A DNA stretch of 60,159 bases from an uncultured Eubacteriales bacterium (GCA_900314975.1 OMXI01000017.1:1-60159); one strand, 5' to 3'; shown: positions 8,281 to 17,111, counted from the stretch's first letter. Program-made: numbers and translations. Notes: generated by a model not told the origin, from the letters alone.

Positions 8281-8874
8281 TTATTCCATTGAAACGATTT
8301 GCTCAAACAGCTGCTCGCCAGTCTGCGAGGTAAAATGTATACCTTTCATGCCAAGCTTTTGTGCGGCGTCGACATTTTTTTGCGTATCGTCGATAAACAC
8401 GCACTCCTCGGGCTTGAGCGAATACCTTTTACAAAGGCGAAGATATATCTCGGGATCGGGCTTTGTTTTTTTCTCAAAGCAGGAGAACACACCGCCGTCT
8501 GTAAGCGGGATAAACTCCAGCGCCCACGGTGCAGTATGCATAAGGTATGTGAAGTAGTTTGACAGGTAGTAGACCTTATGACCCTTTGCTTTGAGCTTTT
8601 GTATAAGCGGCACCGCATAATCGCGCATTTTCGGGCATTCGCCCAGCCTTGCAAAAACAAGCCGTATCTGCTTTTCGTACTCGGGTGCGTGCGAAATAAA
8701 CATATCAAGCACCTGCTCGTCTGAAAGCGCACCTGTATCAAGCTCTATCCAGTCGCCGCTTCGCCACATAGCGTCAAGCACCTTTTCTGCAGCGGTCTCG
8801 TCAAGCAGCTGCCGTACAAAGTCCTCAAAGTAAAAATCCACAAGCACCATGCCGATGTCAAAAATAACGTTCAT
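8281..8874 (-). CDS. HAD-superfamily phosphatase (YihX-like)
   Basis: 197 residues, the usual length for class IA HAD phosphatases. Motif I is FDIGMVLVDF with the nucleophile Asp at residue 6; Gly replaces the second Asp, as in YihX-type sugar phosphatases (DLGNV). Motif II is YYLSNY, motif III KPDPEIY, motif IV CVFIDDTQKNV. The helical cap lies between residues 15 and 90. It probably dephosphorylates a small sugar phosphate in the cytoplasm; the exact substrate cannot be told. AGGAG precedes the ATG and the gene starts 9 bases after the stop of the membrane protein gene, so the two are probably co-transcribed. Confidence 0.85.
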   Translation of the reverse strand: MNVIFDIGMVLVDFYFEDFVRQLLDETAAEKVLDAMWRSGDWIELDTGALSDEQVLDMFISHAPEYEKQIRLVFARLGECPKMRDYAVPLIQKLKAKGHKVYYLSNYFTYLMHTAPWALEFIPLTDGGVFSCFEKKTKPDPEIYLRLCKRYSLKPEECVFIDDTQKNVDAAQKLGMKGIHFTSQTGEQLFEQIVSME

Positions 8875-8883
8875 TCTGCACTC

Positions 8884-9597
8884 CTAAAGATCAATAAATT
8901 TGCCCGCGACGGTTTTATACTGCTCGGGCTTATAAAGGAACGTGACCTTTATCTGCTCCTTTGACCATTCGAGCTTATATTTGCCCTGGTTGCGCAAGCC
9001 GTCGGCTGTTTTGAATGTACCCAGCTTTTCAGCCTTCTGGTTTTTGATCTGATAAATGTCGCCGTAGCCTGTATCTGCGTGGTCTCTCTCGCAAATCACG
9101 ATACTTCTGCTTTTGTCGGGTGAGTCATAGCGGAAGTAGGCGGGGTCGTGGTCGGACAGGTCGCCCTGATAGTTGACGGCGACTATCATCATTCCGATAA
9201 TGACGGTAGCGGCGGCAAGCACCAGCGAGACCGCGATATTTCGCACCTTGGCAGAGGCTTTTGAGTGCAGCAGGCTGTCAAAGGGTATTGATGCGATGAT
9301 AAGCACCGTTGCGGCGGCAAACACCGCCAAAAGCACCGAGTCGTACTTTCCGTACGAGCTTTGCGGGATTATTATGCCGTTGTGGTAGGAGTAGGTGACT
9401 GTCTCTGCTTTGAGGTGGACAAACACATATATCCCAAGCCCTGTGAGCAGCACAGCCGCTGACAGTATCCGCAGAAAGCAGGCGGCACGCACACGCTTGC
9501 GCAGGCGCTTGTTCAGAAAGGCTCTTAAGGATACATAGGTGCAGTATATATAGTAAACGATAAGCACGCTTACCATTATTTTTATAAACACCTGCAT
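8884..9597 (-). CDS. Unknown membrane protein with extracytoplasmic C-terminal domain
   Basis: 237 residues from the ATG that follows GAGGTGACAGGT; a longer in-frame start at 9645 lacks a ribosome site. Membrane helices are visible at about 3-20, 40-60, 85-105 and 118-142; then a soluble domain of about 95 residues (FRYDSPDKSRSIVICERDH..YGDIYQIK) of mixed strand character. I recognise no family. It is first gene of a two-gene unit with the HAD phosphatase, under its own promoter. Function unknown. Confidence 0.7.
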   Translation of the reverse strand: MQVFIKIMVSVLIVYYIYCTYVSLRAFLNKRLRKRVRAACFLRILSAAVLLTGLGIYVFVHLKAETVTYSYHNGIIIPQSSYGKYDSVLLAVFAAATVLIIASIPFDSLLHSKASAKVRNIAVSLVLAAATVIIGMMIVAVNYQGDLSDHDPAYFRYDSPDKSRSIVICERDHADTGYGDIYQIKNQKAEKLGTFKTADGLRNQGKYKLEWSKEQIKVTFLYKPEQYKTVAGKFIDL

Positions 9598-9656
9598 ACC
9601 TGTCACCTCACTTAAAAAAGTGCAAAACGCACACCTTATCATCATTTCCCGTCATT

Positions 9657-9685
9657 AGTATAGCACAACTGCACTCTGCCGTCAA
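9657..9685 (-). promoter_or_regulatory. Promoter of the membrane protein/HAD operon
   Basis: Minus strand TTGACG (9685-9680), 17-base spacer, TATACT (9662-9657). Confidence 0.7.
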
Positions 9686-9730
9686 TATTAAATGTCTGAC
9701 TGACTGAAATGGGATTTTCTTTAGGAAATC

Positions 9731-9800
9731 TTTATGAAAATAAGACTTTTTTAAGATTTGATTTAAGAGTTATTTCAGAAACGGCTGTTACAATGATAAT
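9731..9800 (+). promoter_or_regulatory. ABC exporter promoter with upstream direct repeats
   Basis: A -10-like GATAAT (9795-9800) has only a poor -35 (ATTTCA, 9772-9777). Upstream lie TTTATGA (9731), TTTAAGA (9750) and TTTAAGA (9762), the last two 12 bases apart and abutting the -35. This is the layout of promoters activated by an OmpR-type response regulator; inference only. Confidence 0.4.
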
Positions 9801-9840
9801 CAGAGAAAAGAAATGCACGAAAATTTAAAAAATCTTGTAA

Positions 9841-9905
9841 CGAAATCAAGACCTTTCGCGTCTAACCTGTGTGAACACTTCGGGGACGCAAAAGCTGATT
9901 TCCGA
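9841..9905 (+). other. Structured mRNA leader of the ABC exporter
   Basis: Nested pairing: GAAATCA (9842-9848) with TGATTTC (9896-9902), and CTTTCGCGTC (9853-9862) with GACGCAAAAG (9885-9894, one mismatch). Not a riboswitch family I recognise. Confidence 0.45.
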
Positions 9906-10013
9906 CGCTTAAGGATTTCTTAATAAAAAATGTGCTATGTTAAGAACAATGCGGGAACAAAACAAAAAAATGAAGTGGAGAACAAAAGAAAAATGGAAAC
10001 GGAGGAGAACACT

Positions 10014-12497
10014 TTGGGAGTATTTTTAAAGTACATTTCCAAGAACATGCTGGAAAGAAAGGGCAGGCTGTTCCTGCTTATCTTTTCAATAATGATAAGC
10101 GTGGCGCTGCTGGTCGCAAGCCTGGGACTTATCGACTCGGTGGTTGACAGCTACGTTCAGCCTATGAAGATAGCGGCGGAGGGAAAGGATATCGGTATCA
10201 CTTCAAATACCGAAGAAAAATTCTTCTCGCTTGAGGACATCAACGCAAAGGGCGTTGAGGACATCACGGGCGAACTCAGAGCAACAGGTGTCATCAATGA
10301 CGACGATGAGGTAAAGTATGTTTCACTCGTCGGCAGAAAGTCCTTTGACAAGAAAATGGTCGAGGGCGGTTTTCAGAATGCTAATGATAAGAACATCATC
10401 ATTTCAGACCGTATCGCAAAGGAATACAGTGTCAAGGTAGGCGGAAAGCTCACGATAGCTATCGGCGGCAAAAAGGCAGAGTACACCGTAAGCGGTATCG
10501 CTGCAAACGACGGATGCTTTTATTCGGATAAGAAAAAGGAATTTATCGCAGTCGTTCCTTATGACTATATGAACGAGCTGCTCAAAGCCGGCGGCAAGTA
10601 CAACTACGCTACCGCAAAGATGAGCGACTCTGATGCAGTTGTAAAGGACGCAGTCAAGGATTTCAACGATGCAAACGAAGCGGTAAAATCCTACATCCTC
10701 GTTGACGACACAACAGTAGGTACAGAGTCCATTACAATGGGACTTTACGGAATGCTCGCACTGGTATGTATCGTATGCGTTATCATCATCTGCGGCGCAT
10801 TCAAGCTGATAATCACAGAAAGACTTCCCATTATGGGAACATTTATGAGTCAGGGCGCAACAAGAAAGAAGCTTCAGCGCATAATCCTTATGGAAGCTGC
10901 CCTGTACGGCGTTATCGGTTCTGTATTCGGCGTAGTGCTGGGTGAGTTCGGACTTGCAATGTTCACCAGAAGCTTTGCACCGCTCAAGGAATACGGAATC
11001 TACCCACCGATAACGATCAACACAGTACACATTATTATTGCAGTACTGTTTGCACTTATCCTTTCGGTAGGCTCGGCTTGGCTGCCTGCAAGAAGCATAA
11101 AGAAGCTTCAGGTCAAGGACGTTATCCTCAACCGTGTTGAGACAAAGCACAAGAAGGGCGCTGTAAGATTTATCGCAGGCTGCGTACTGCTCGCATTTGC
11201 GATAGCAGGTTTTGCAAGCAATGCACAGTGGACGGTAGATATGAGCGGACTGCTCTTCTTCGCAGCATTCCTCGGAATAGTAATGATGTCAAGAAAGCTG
11301 CTCAAAGTCCTTTCGGGAATCTTCGCAAAGCTGTTCAGAGGCAACACCACAGCGTTCCTTGCGATGAACAACATCAAGTCCTCAAAGCTTTTGAGAGGAA
11401 ACATCACACTGCTTGTGGTTTCACTTTCAGCAGTATTCGCAATAGTTTCCGTGGGCGCATCAATGAAAACCCTCGTTGTTTCGGCATACGAGGAGCTTAA
11501 CACAGACTACACTGTATCAAACATCATAGCAAGCCCGTCTGAAACCACATCTACCGAGATACTTATTGATAAGCTCTCACAGGTAGACGGCATCGACAAG
11601 GATTCAGTTTTTGCAGAGTATGGCGCTTGGACCGAGAAAGACAACTACCAGTTCTCGATAATGGCAGCAGAGCCGACCAAGTATGCAGAGTATATGCAGT
11701 ATTTCGAGTTTGACTCGGCAAAGAACAAGGACACCTATGAAAAGTATAAGAACGATACCAACAAGGGTATTCTCGCAGGCGACGTTGTTGCAAAGAAGTT
11801 AAACAAGAAAGCCGGCGAAAGTGTTGAGCTTGAGGTAAATGGCAAGAAGGAAACCTTCAACATCGTCGGTACATTCGACAGCAAGGTCTACAACAACGGC
11901 AGAGTCGTACTTATGAAGCCTGAAGATATGATGAGCGCATTCAATATCAAGGAAGCGTGGGAGATAAACTTCAGACTTGAAAAGGGTGCAGATCCCGCAA
12001 AGGTAGAAAAGGAATTCAAGCCTATCATCAGCGATATGGGTGCAACCTATATGTCCAGAGACGATATGATGGATGAAAATGTTAAGGTCAATCAGATGAT
12101 AATCGACATCCTTTCGATATTCTCTTACCTCGCACTTGTTATCACTGCAATAGGTATCCTCAATAACATTTCTATCTCCTTCCAGCAGAGAAGAAAAGAG
12201 TTTGCAGTAATGACCTCGGTAGGTATGAACGCTAAAAAGCGCAAGAGACTTGTGCTTTCCGAGAGCGTATCAAGCGTTATCTGGAGCCTTGCGATAGCAG
12301 TTCCGTTCTCCGTTGTCGTAAACGGCATAATGGAAAAGCTGTTCAAGTTCGTAGAGCTGCCGATGAACGTAGCGTTTGACTGGAAGTCACTTCCGATATA
12401 TTCAGTAGTTGCACTGGCCGTAGTGCTTATAGCAACACTTTCCACAATGAGAAAATCCAAGAAACTCAACGTAGTAGCAGAACTTAAGTATGAATAA
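10014..12497 (+). CDS. ABC transporter permease, FtsX/MacB type with two FtsX domains
   Basis: About 827 residues. I chose the TTG at 10014 because GGAGGAG stands 8 bases before it; the ATG at 9993 is the alternative and lacks a good ribosome site. One N-terminal helix, a large extracytoplasmic domain (about 40-240), a FtsX core with three helices (about 250-375), two more helices, a second extracytoplasmic domain (about 500-690), and a second FtsX core (about 700-825) with the usual 'MxSVGMNAKKRKRL' cytoplasmic loop. This duplicated layout is common for Firmicutes exporters of antimicrobial peptides or lipoproteins. The ATPase gene follows after 16 bases, so both form one exporter. Its substrate is not evident. 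Confidence 0.9.
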   Translation: MGVFLKYISKNMLERKGRLFLLIFSIMISVALLVASLGLIDSVVDSYVQPMKIAAEGKDIGITSNTEEKFFSLEDINAKGVEDITGELRATGVINDDDEVKYVSLVGRKSFDKKMVEGGFQNANDKNIIISDRIAKEYSVKVGGKLTIAIGGKKAEYTVSGIAANDGCFYSDKKKEFIAVVPYDYMNELLKAGGKYNYATAKMSDSDAVVKDAVKDFNDANEAVKSYILVDDTTVGTESITMGLYGMLALVCIVCVIIICGAFKLIITERLPIMGTFMSQGATRKKLQRIILMEAALYGVIGSVFGVVLGEFGLAMFTRSFAPLKEYGIYPPITINTVHIIIAVLFALILSVGSAWLPARSIKKLQVKDVILNRVETKHKKGAVRFIAGCVLLAFAIAGFASNAQWTVDMSGLLFFAAFLGIVMMSRKLLKVLSGIFAKLFRGNTTAFLAMNNIKSSKLLRGNITLLVVSLSAVFAIVSVGASMKTLVVSAYEELNTDYTVSNIIASPSETTSTEILIDKLSQVDGIDKDSVFAEYGAWTEKDNYQFSIMAAEPTKYAEYMQYFEFDSAKNKDTYEKYKNDTNKGILAGDVVAKKLNKKAGESVELEVNGKKETFNIVGTFDSKVYNNGRVVLMKPEDMMSAFNIKEAWEINFRLEKGADPAKVEKEFKPIISDMGATYMSRDDMMDENVKVNQMIIDILSIFSYLALVITAIGILNNISISFQQRRKEFAVMTSVGMNAKKRKRLVLSESVSSVIWSLAIAVPFSVVVNGIMEKLFKFVELPMNVAFDWKSLPIYSVVALAVVLIATLSTMRKSKKLNVVAELKYE

Positions 12498-12513
12498 AAG
12501 AGAGGTAAAAATT

Positions 12514-13251
12514 ATGAGCAATGTAATTCAAGCAGTAAAGGTAAACAGATCTTTCGTAAACGGCAAGGAAACAACACACGTTCTTAAAGATATAGACCTT
12601 AATGTACAGAAAGGCGAGTTCATCTCCATTATGGGACCTTCGGGCAGCGGCAAGTCAACTCTGCTGTATTTGCTCGGCGGACTTGACCAGCCAAGCGAGG
12701 GCAGCGTAAGCATCAACGGCGTTGATTTAAGCACCCTCAAGGATAAAGAGCTTTGCGCTATGAGAAACGAAGAAGTCGGCTTTGTGTTCCAGTTCTACAA
12801 CCTCGTACCAAACCTCTCGGTAGAGGATAACATCGCTCTGCCTCTTATGATAGCAGGCAAGAAGAGAAGCGCATACAAGGACAGACTTGACGAGTGTCTG
12901 CGCATTATCGGTATGGAGAACAAGAGAAAGCTCACCCCAAGAGAGCTTTCGGGCGGTCAGCAGCAGAGAGTTGCTATCGCAAGAGCGCTCGTGTTCGACC
13001 CAGATATCATCTTCCTCGATGAGCCTATCGGAAACCTCGACTCCAAGACAGGCACAAGCCTTATGGAGCTGTTCAGAGATATCAACCAGAAGTACAACAA
13101 GACTATCGTACAGGTGACACACTCCGAGTCAGCTGCAATGTACGGCACAAAGCTCGTTAAGCTCGTTGACGGTGAGATAACCTCTATCGACGATATCGTA
13201 AGTGGACAGATAGTAAAGAGTACTGTAGTTTCCGAGCACGTTGCATCATAA
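12514..13251 (+). CDS. ABC transporter ATPase (LolD/MacB family)
   Basis: 245 residues from the ATG after AGAGAGG; an in-frame ATG at 12490 overlaps the permease and has no ribosome site. Walker A GPSGSGKST, Q-loop FVFQFYNL, signature LSGGQQQR, Walker B IIFLDEP and switch His in VTHSE are all intact. It powers the FtsX-type permease encoded just upstream. The family (LolD, YtrE, BceA) works as a homodimer on the inner membrane face. Confidence 0.95.
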   Translation: MSNVIQAVKVNRSFVNGKETTHVLKDIDLNVQKGEFISIMGPSGSGKSTLLYLLGGLDQPSEGSVSINGVDLSTLKDKELCAMRNEEVGFVFQFYNLVPNLSVEDNIALPLMIAGKKRSAYKDRLDECLRIIGMENKRKLTPRELSGGQQQRVAIARALVFDPDIIFLDEPIGNLDSKTGTSLMELFRDINQKYNKTIVQVTHSESAAMYGTKLVKLVDGEITSIDDIVSGQIVKSTVVSEHVAS

Positions 13252-13315
13252 GAGCCGAAAGATAAAACAGGGGAGCAGAAAGGAAAGTATTAAAGATAGT
13301 ATTCATAACCATAAT

Positions 13316-13358
13316 AGACCCATAGCACTTAAAAACAATAACCAAGTGCTGTGGGTCT
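13316..13358 (+). terminator. Stem-loop after the ABC ATPase gene
   Basis: A 15-bp stem, AGACCCATAGCACTT with AAGTGCTGTGGGTCT (one G-U), 13-base loop. Few T follow, so it may be a partial terminator or mRNA-protecting hairpin ahead of the lipoprotein gene. Confidence 0.55.
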
Positions 13359-13395
13359 TAAATGGGTTTAAGAAAAAAACAAGGAGGATACTCAA

Positions 13396-13794
13396 ATGAA
13401 AAAAACAGCAGTTTTTATCATTGCCGTTATACTTTGTACAATGTGCCTTACAGGCTGCGGCGGATATAGATCAAAGTATGAAGCGGTGGCTTTGGTTCAT
13501 TCCAATACCCCGCAGCGCGGTGAACTGGCATTCTCCGAGTTTAAGGGTACATATGTGTTCAAGCTCAAGCGCCCCGACGAGAATGCAAAATTAGCAGTAG
13601 GCGGCAAGCTGCAAAGCGGCAGCCTGACTGTGTATGTTGACCACGACGGCAAAAAAAGAGAGTTTCTGACGATAGACGAGCCGGGCAAAATGCAGATGAA
13701 TACTAAGAAAGGGCTTGAAAACGAAACTATCTATGTTATAGTCCAGGCTGATAACAAGTGTTATGAAGGCGCTTTGGTCATCAAGTTTATGTAG
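13396..13794 (+). CDS. Small lipoprotein of unknown function
   Basis: 132 residues; AAGGAGG is well placed before the ATG. A signal peptide ends in the lipobox LTGC, so the mature protein begins at Cys21 and is anchored in the outer face of the membrane. The mature part looks like one beta-rich domain (YVFKLKRP, GSLTVYVDHDGKKREF, ETIYVIVQAD). The family is not recognised. It lies downstream of the ABC exporter and upstream of a CPBP-like membrane protein, which suggests, but does not show, a shared role at the envelope. Confidence 0.8.
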   Translation: MKKTAVFIIAVILCTMCLTGCGGYRSKYEAVALVHSNTPQRGELAFSEFKGTYVFKLKRPDENAKLAVGGKLQSGSLTVYVDHDGKKREFLTIDEPGKMQMNTKKGLENETIYVIVQADNKCYEGALVIKFM

Positions 13795-13821
13795 GCAGAC
13801 CTACAAAGAGGAGATAGAAAA

Positions 13822-14553
13822 ATGACAGAGAATAAAAACAGCAAAGCAGCCTTTCTGCTGCCTTTTAGGTGTATAGTCTTTGTGCTGGTGTTTGTCATCG
13901 GCGCGGCGATAACAGGCAAAGATGTGAAAGACATCAGCAACTGGTGGTCGATAGTCGCAAGTGCAGTAAATATCGTTACTATACTTATCATAGTGCTTGC
14001 CGCAAAAAAGTCGGGCAGGACATACCGTGAACAGCTGAATCTGAAAAAGGGATTGGACACGCCGAAAAGGACGATAATTCTTGTGATTCTTTTCTGCGCT
14101 GTCGGAATGTCGGGTATGTACATATCAGGACTTATCTGCTACGGCTCGGTTATGCCGAAGGTGACGCTCAACGTTGCTGCACCTATGCCGCTTGCGCTTG
14201 CGATAATAAACCTTATCGCACTGCCCGCAACCATCGCATTTGCCGAGGACGGGCTGTATCTTGGCTGCGGTGTGAACAGCTTTAAGAACAAGTACGCAGC
14301 GGTCATTATCCCTGCGTTTTTCTACACGTTGCAGCACTGCTTTATACCGACTATTTTCGATGCAAAGTATATGCTTTACAGATTTCTTATGTTCCTGCCG
14401 CTGACGGTCATTTTCTGCGTGTACTATCGCAGGAAAAAGAACCCTGTGCCGCTGATGATAGCCCACGCGGTGCTTGACTTTGCAACGGGTATGCTTATAC
14501 TTATCACATCCTCAAGCGCGCAGGTGTATGAAAAAATGGAAAGTATGCTGTGA
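13822..14553 (+). CDS. CPBP-family (Abi/Rce1-like) membrane protein
   Basis: 243 residues with about seven membrane helices. The stretch AEDGLYLGCGVNSF, followed by FFYTLQHCF and IAHAVLDFATG, matches the order of the three CPBP metalloprotease motifs (EExxxR, FxxxH, HxxxN/D). Here the Glu-Glu pair reads Glu-Asp and the Arg is missing, so proteolytic activity is uncertain. Bacterial relatives include bacteriocin self-immunity proteins. It sits 27 bases after the lipoprotein gene and its stop is nearly fused with the next gene, so it belongs to a multi-gene unit. Confidence 0.75.
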   Translation: MTENKNSKAAFLLPFRCIVFVLVFVIGAAITGKDVKDISNWWSIVASAVNIVTILIIVLAAKKSGRTYREQLNLKKGLDTPKRTIILVILFCAVGMSGMYISGLICYGSVMPKVTLNVAAPMPLALAIINLIALPATIAFAEDGLYLGCGVNSFKNKYAAVIIPAFFYTLQHCFIPTIFDAKYMLYRFLMFLPLTVIFCVYYRRKKNPVPLMIAHAVLDFATGMLILITSSSAQVYEKMESML

Positions 14554-14567
14554 TCGGAGAGAATAAA

Positions 14568-15335
14568 ATGCTTGGTATTTATTTCAGCGCAACGGGCAAT
14601 TCAAAATACGCATCAGAGGTGTTTTTAAACGATCTTGACACTTGCGCGCCCGTCATTTCGATAGGGGATAAGAACGCAGCGCAGATGCTGAAAGAGACTG
14701 ACGAGGTAGTTTTCAGCTATCCCGTGCAGTACAGCGCTGTGCCTAAGATCGTCAGGGATTTCATCGAAAGGACAGCGCCTTTGTGGCAGGGCAAAAGGGT
14801 TTTCGTTATTGCGACTATGGCGATGTTCAGCGGTGACGGCGCAGGGGTTCTTGCACGGCTTTTGAAAAAGCACGGTGCCGTGATAACGGGCGGTCTGCAT
14901 TTGCAGATGCCTGACAGCATTGCCGATGAAAAGGTGCTTAAACGCTCGTTTGAAAAGAATAAAAGGCTTGTGGAAAAGGCAAGGGCAAAGGCTGTTAAAG
15001 CGGCTCGCGGCATTAAAAGCGGTCGCTATCCGCAGCAGGGGCTGGGCGTTTTACCGCGCTTTGCGGGCTTTATCACCCAGCGGCTCTGGTTTGGTCACCG
15101 CACGCTGAAATACTATTCACGCGGATTGAAGGTCGATGCGCAAAAGTGCATTGGCTGCGGCAGATGCGCTTGTGTCTGCCCGACAGGGAACATCTTGGTG
15201 CAGGGCAAAACGGCTGTTGGCGGCAGAAAATGCACGGTGTGCTACAGCTGTGTGAACCGATGTCCCGTGCAGGCGATAACGCTGCTGGGAAAAGAGGTCA
15301 TAGAGCAGACGGCTATTGAAAAATACACAGACTGA
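14568..15335 (+). CDS. EFR1-type flavodoxin/ferredoxin fusion protein
   Basis: 255 residues from the ATG after GGAGAG (a GTG at 14550 overlaps the previous stop). N-terminal flavodoxin-like domain: IYFSATGNSKY is the FMN phosphate loop, with VFSYPVQYSAVP following. C-terminal part has two [4Fe-4S] motifs, CIGCGRCACVCP and CTVCYSCVNRCP. This EFR1 family is common in gut Clostridia and is expected to carry electrons in the cytoplasm; partners are unknown. It is the last gene of the unit that begins with the lipoprotein or the ABC exporter. Confidence 0.85.
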   Translation: MLGIYFSATGNSKYASEVFLNDLDTCAPVISIGDKNAAQMLKETDEVVFSYPVQYSAVPKIVRDFIERTAPLWQGKRVFVIATMAMFSGDGAGVLARLLKKHGAVITGGLHLQMPDSIADEKVLKRSFEKNKRLVEKARAKAVKAARGIKSGRYPQQGLGVLPRFAGFITQRLWFGHRTLKYYSRGLKVDAQKCIGCGRCACVCPTGNILVQGKTAVGGRKCTVCYSCVNRCPVQAITLLGKEVIEQTAIEKYTD

Positions 15336-15342
15336 CAATAAA

Positions 15343-15380
15343 AAAGCCCGAAGGCAGCAAATAAACTGCTTTCGGGCTTT
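15343..15380. terminator. Bidirectional terminator between ferredoxin fusion and trpB
   Basis: AAAGCCCGAA..TTCGGGCTTT stem extended by GCAG/CTGC, A-run on one side and T-run on the other; serves both convergent genes. Confidence 0.85.
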
Positions 15381-15392
15381 ATCGTTATTCTA

Positions 15393-16766
15393 TCAATCTA
15401 CCTTGGGCATTTTAGCAACGCTCTTTGCTATCTCCTCATCGGTAGGGATATAGTCGCTCATCTCGCCGTCATTGTACTTCTGATATGCGTACATATCAAA
15501 GTAGCCTGTACCTGTGAGACCGAACAGGATAGTCTTTTCCTCGCCTGTTTCCTTGCACTTGAGAGCCTCGTCGATAGCGACTCTGATAGCGTGGCTGCTC
15601 TCGGGAGCGGGGAGAATACCCTCTGTTCTTGCAAACTGCTCGGCAGCTGCGAAAACGCTTGTCTGCTCAACACTGCGTGCGGTCATAAGTCCGTCGTGAT
15701 ACAGCTGTGAAAGCACGCTGCTCATACCGTGGTAGCGCAGACCGCCTGCATGGTTCGGTGAAGGCATAAAGGTGCTGCCCAGGGTATACATCTTTGCGAG
15801 CGGGCAGACAGCGCCTGTGTCGCAGAAATCGTAGCCGAAAGTACCTCTTGTGAGGGACGGGCAGGAAGCAGGCTCGACAGCGATAAATTCGTAGTCTGCC
15901 TCGCCGCGCAGCTTTTCGCCCATAAACGGTGAGATAAGTCCGCCGAGGTTTGAACCGCCGCCTGCGCAGCCGATTATCATATCGGGCTTGATGCCGTACT
16001 TATCCATAGCAGCCTTTGACTCAAGACCGATAACAGACTGGTGCAGAAGTACCTGCGAAAGCACCGAGCCGAGTACATATCTGTAGCCCTCCTGTGAGGT
16101 AGCTGCCTCGACAGCCTCCGAGATTGCGCAGCCCAGTGAGCCGTTGGTTCCGGGGAACTCTGCATTTATCTTCTTGCCGACCTCTGTAGTCATAGAAGGC
16201 GAAGGAGTTACGTTTGCGCCGTAGGTGCGCATTACCTCACGTCTGAAAGGCTTTTGCTCGTAGGACACCTTTACCATATAAACCTGGCAGTCAAGTCCGA
16301 GATAAGCGCAAGCCATTGAAAGCGCCGTGCCCCACTGACCTGCACCTGTTTCGGTGGTAACGCCCTTGAGGCCCTGCTTTTTAGCGTAGTAAGCCTGTGC
16401 GATGGCGCTGTTGAGCTTATGGCTGCCGGAGGTATTGTTTCCCTCGAATTTGTAATAGATCTTTGCAGGTGTGCCGAGAGCTTTTTCAAGGCAGTATGCC
16501 CTTACCAGCGGAGAGGGTCTGTACATCTTGTAAAAATCAAGTATTTCCTGCGGAATATCGATATACGCTGTTGTGTCGTCAAGCTCCTGCTTTGCAAGCT
16601 CTGTGCAGAAAACGTGGCTTAATTCCTCCACGGTGCAGGGCTGATGCGTTGCAGGGTTGATAAGCGGCGCGGGCTTGTTTTTCATATCTGCGCGCACGTT
16701 ATACCATTGCTTTGGCATTTCGTTTTCATCAAGATAGATCTTGTACGGGATTTCTTTGCTGTTCAT
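15393..16766 (-). CDS. trpB: Tryptophan synthase beta chain, TrpB2 type
   Basis: 457 residues from the ATG with AAAGG nine bases before it. It makes L-tryptophan from indole and serine with pyridoxal phosphate. The PLP lysine lies in NTSGSHKLNSA, the phosphate-binding Gly loop is CAGGGSNLGG, and GxETGAGQWG is the substrate loop. The N-terminal extension (YLDENEMPKQWYN) and length mark the TrpB2 branch, which lacks the TrpA-contact region and often works alone as an indole salvage enzyme. No trpA or other trp gene is adjacent. A tRNA-Trp T-box in the leader matches this function. Confidence 0.93.
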   Translation of the reverse strand: MNSKEIPYKIYLDENEMPKQWYNVRADMKNKPAPLINPATHQPCTVEELSHVFCTELAKQELDDTTAYIDIPQEILDFYKMYRPSPLVRAYCLEKALGTPAKIYYKFEGNNTSGSHKLNSAIAQAYYAKKQGLKGVTTETGAGQWGTALSMACAYLGLDCQVYMVKVSYEQKPFRREVMRTYGANVTPSPSMTTEVGKKINAEFPGTNGSLGCAISEAVEAATSQEGYRYVLGSVLSQVLLHQSVIGLESKAAMDKYGIKPDMIIGCAGGGSNLGGLISPFMGEKLRGEADYEFIAVEPASCPSLTRGTFGYDFCDTGAVCPLAKMYTLGSTFMPSPNHAGGLRYHGMSSVLSQLYHDGLMTARSVEQTSVFAAAEQFARTEGILPAPESSHAIRVAIDEALKCKETGEEKTILFGLTGTGYFDMYAYQKYNDGEMSDYIPTDEEIAKSVAKMPKVD

Positions 16767-16799
16767 AACATTCATCCTTTCTGTATTGCGGGAAGCAAA

Positions 16800-17062
16800 C
16801 AAAAAAACCTGCCCCATTTTACAACGGGACAGGATGTATTTCCTGCTGTGCCACCCAGTTTGTCAGCTTTCACGCTGCTTTTAACGTACTATCATACGCT
16901 CAACCCTTAACGCAGGTTCTACGTCTTGCCTAATCGGGTCAATGCCTTTTCGGTTCGCCCTCACGAGTCCATTCACAATATGTCTGTATACCGCGCTTTC
17001 ACCTGCCGCGGCTCTCTTTGATACAGCTGCATAAAGCTACTTACTCTCGCTCAATGGTTTAT
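16800..17062 (-). promoter_or_regulatory. T-box riboswitch specific for tRNA-Trp
   Basis: Read on the minus strand, the 16861-16842 region contains AACTGGGTGGCACAGCAGG, the T-box sequence that pairs with uncharged tRNA. Upstream, stem I carries GTGAATGGACTC; the specifier codon TGG is at 16971-16969. The terminator stem CCTGTCCC/GGGGCAGG with a run of T ends near 16800, about 34 bases before the trpB start. When tRNA-Trp is uncharged, readthrough should raise trpB expression. Confidence 0.9.
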
Positions 17063-17082
17063 GGCTGATATTTACGAGTATG

Positions 17083-17111
17083 ATAATAGCACATCTTTCA
17101 CATTTTGTCAA
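17083..17111 (-). promoter_or_regulatory. Promoter of the T-box/trpB transcript
   Basis: Minus strand TTGACA (17111-17106), 17-base spacer, TATTAT (17088-17083). No terminator separates it from the anti-sigma gene upstream, so some readthrough is possible. Confidence 0.8.

Noticed and set aside
8065-8292. 75-codon plus-strand frame between the hydrogenase and HAD genes
   Set aside because: No ribosome site, reads through a palindrome and a terminator hairpin.
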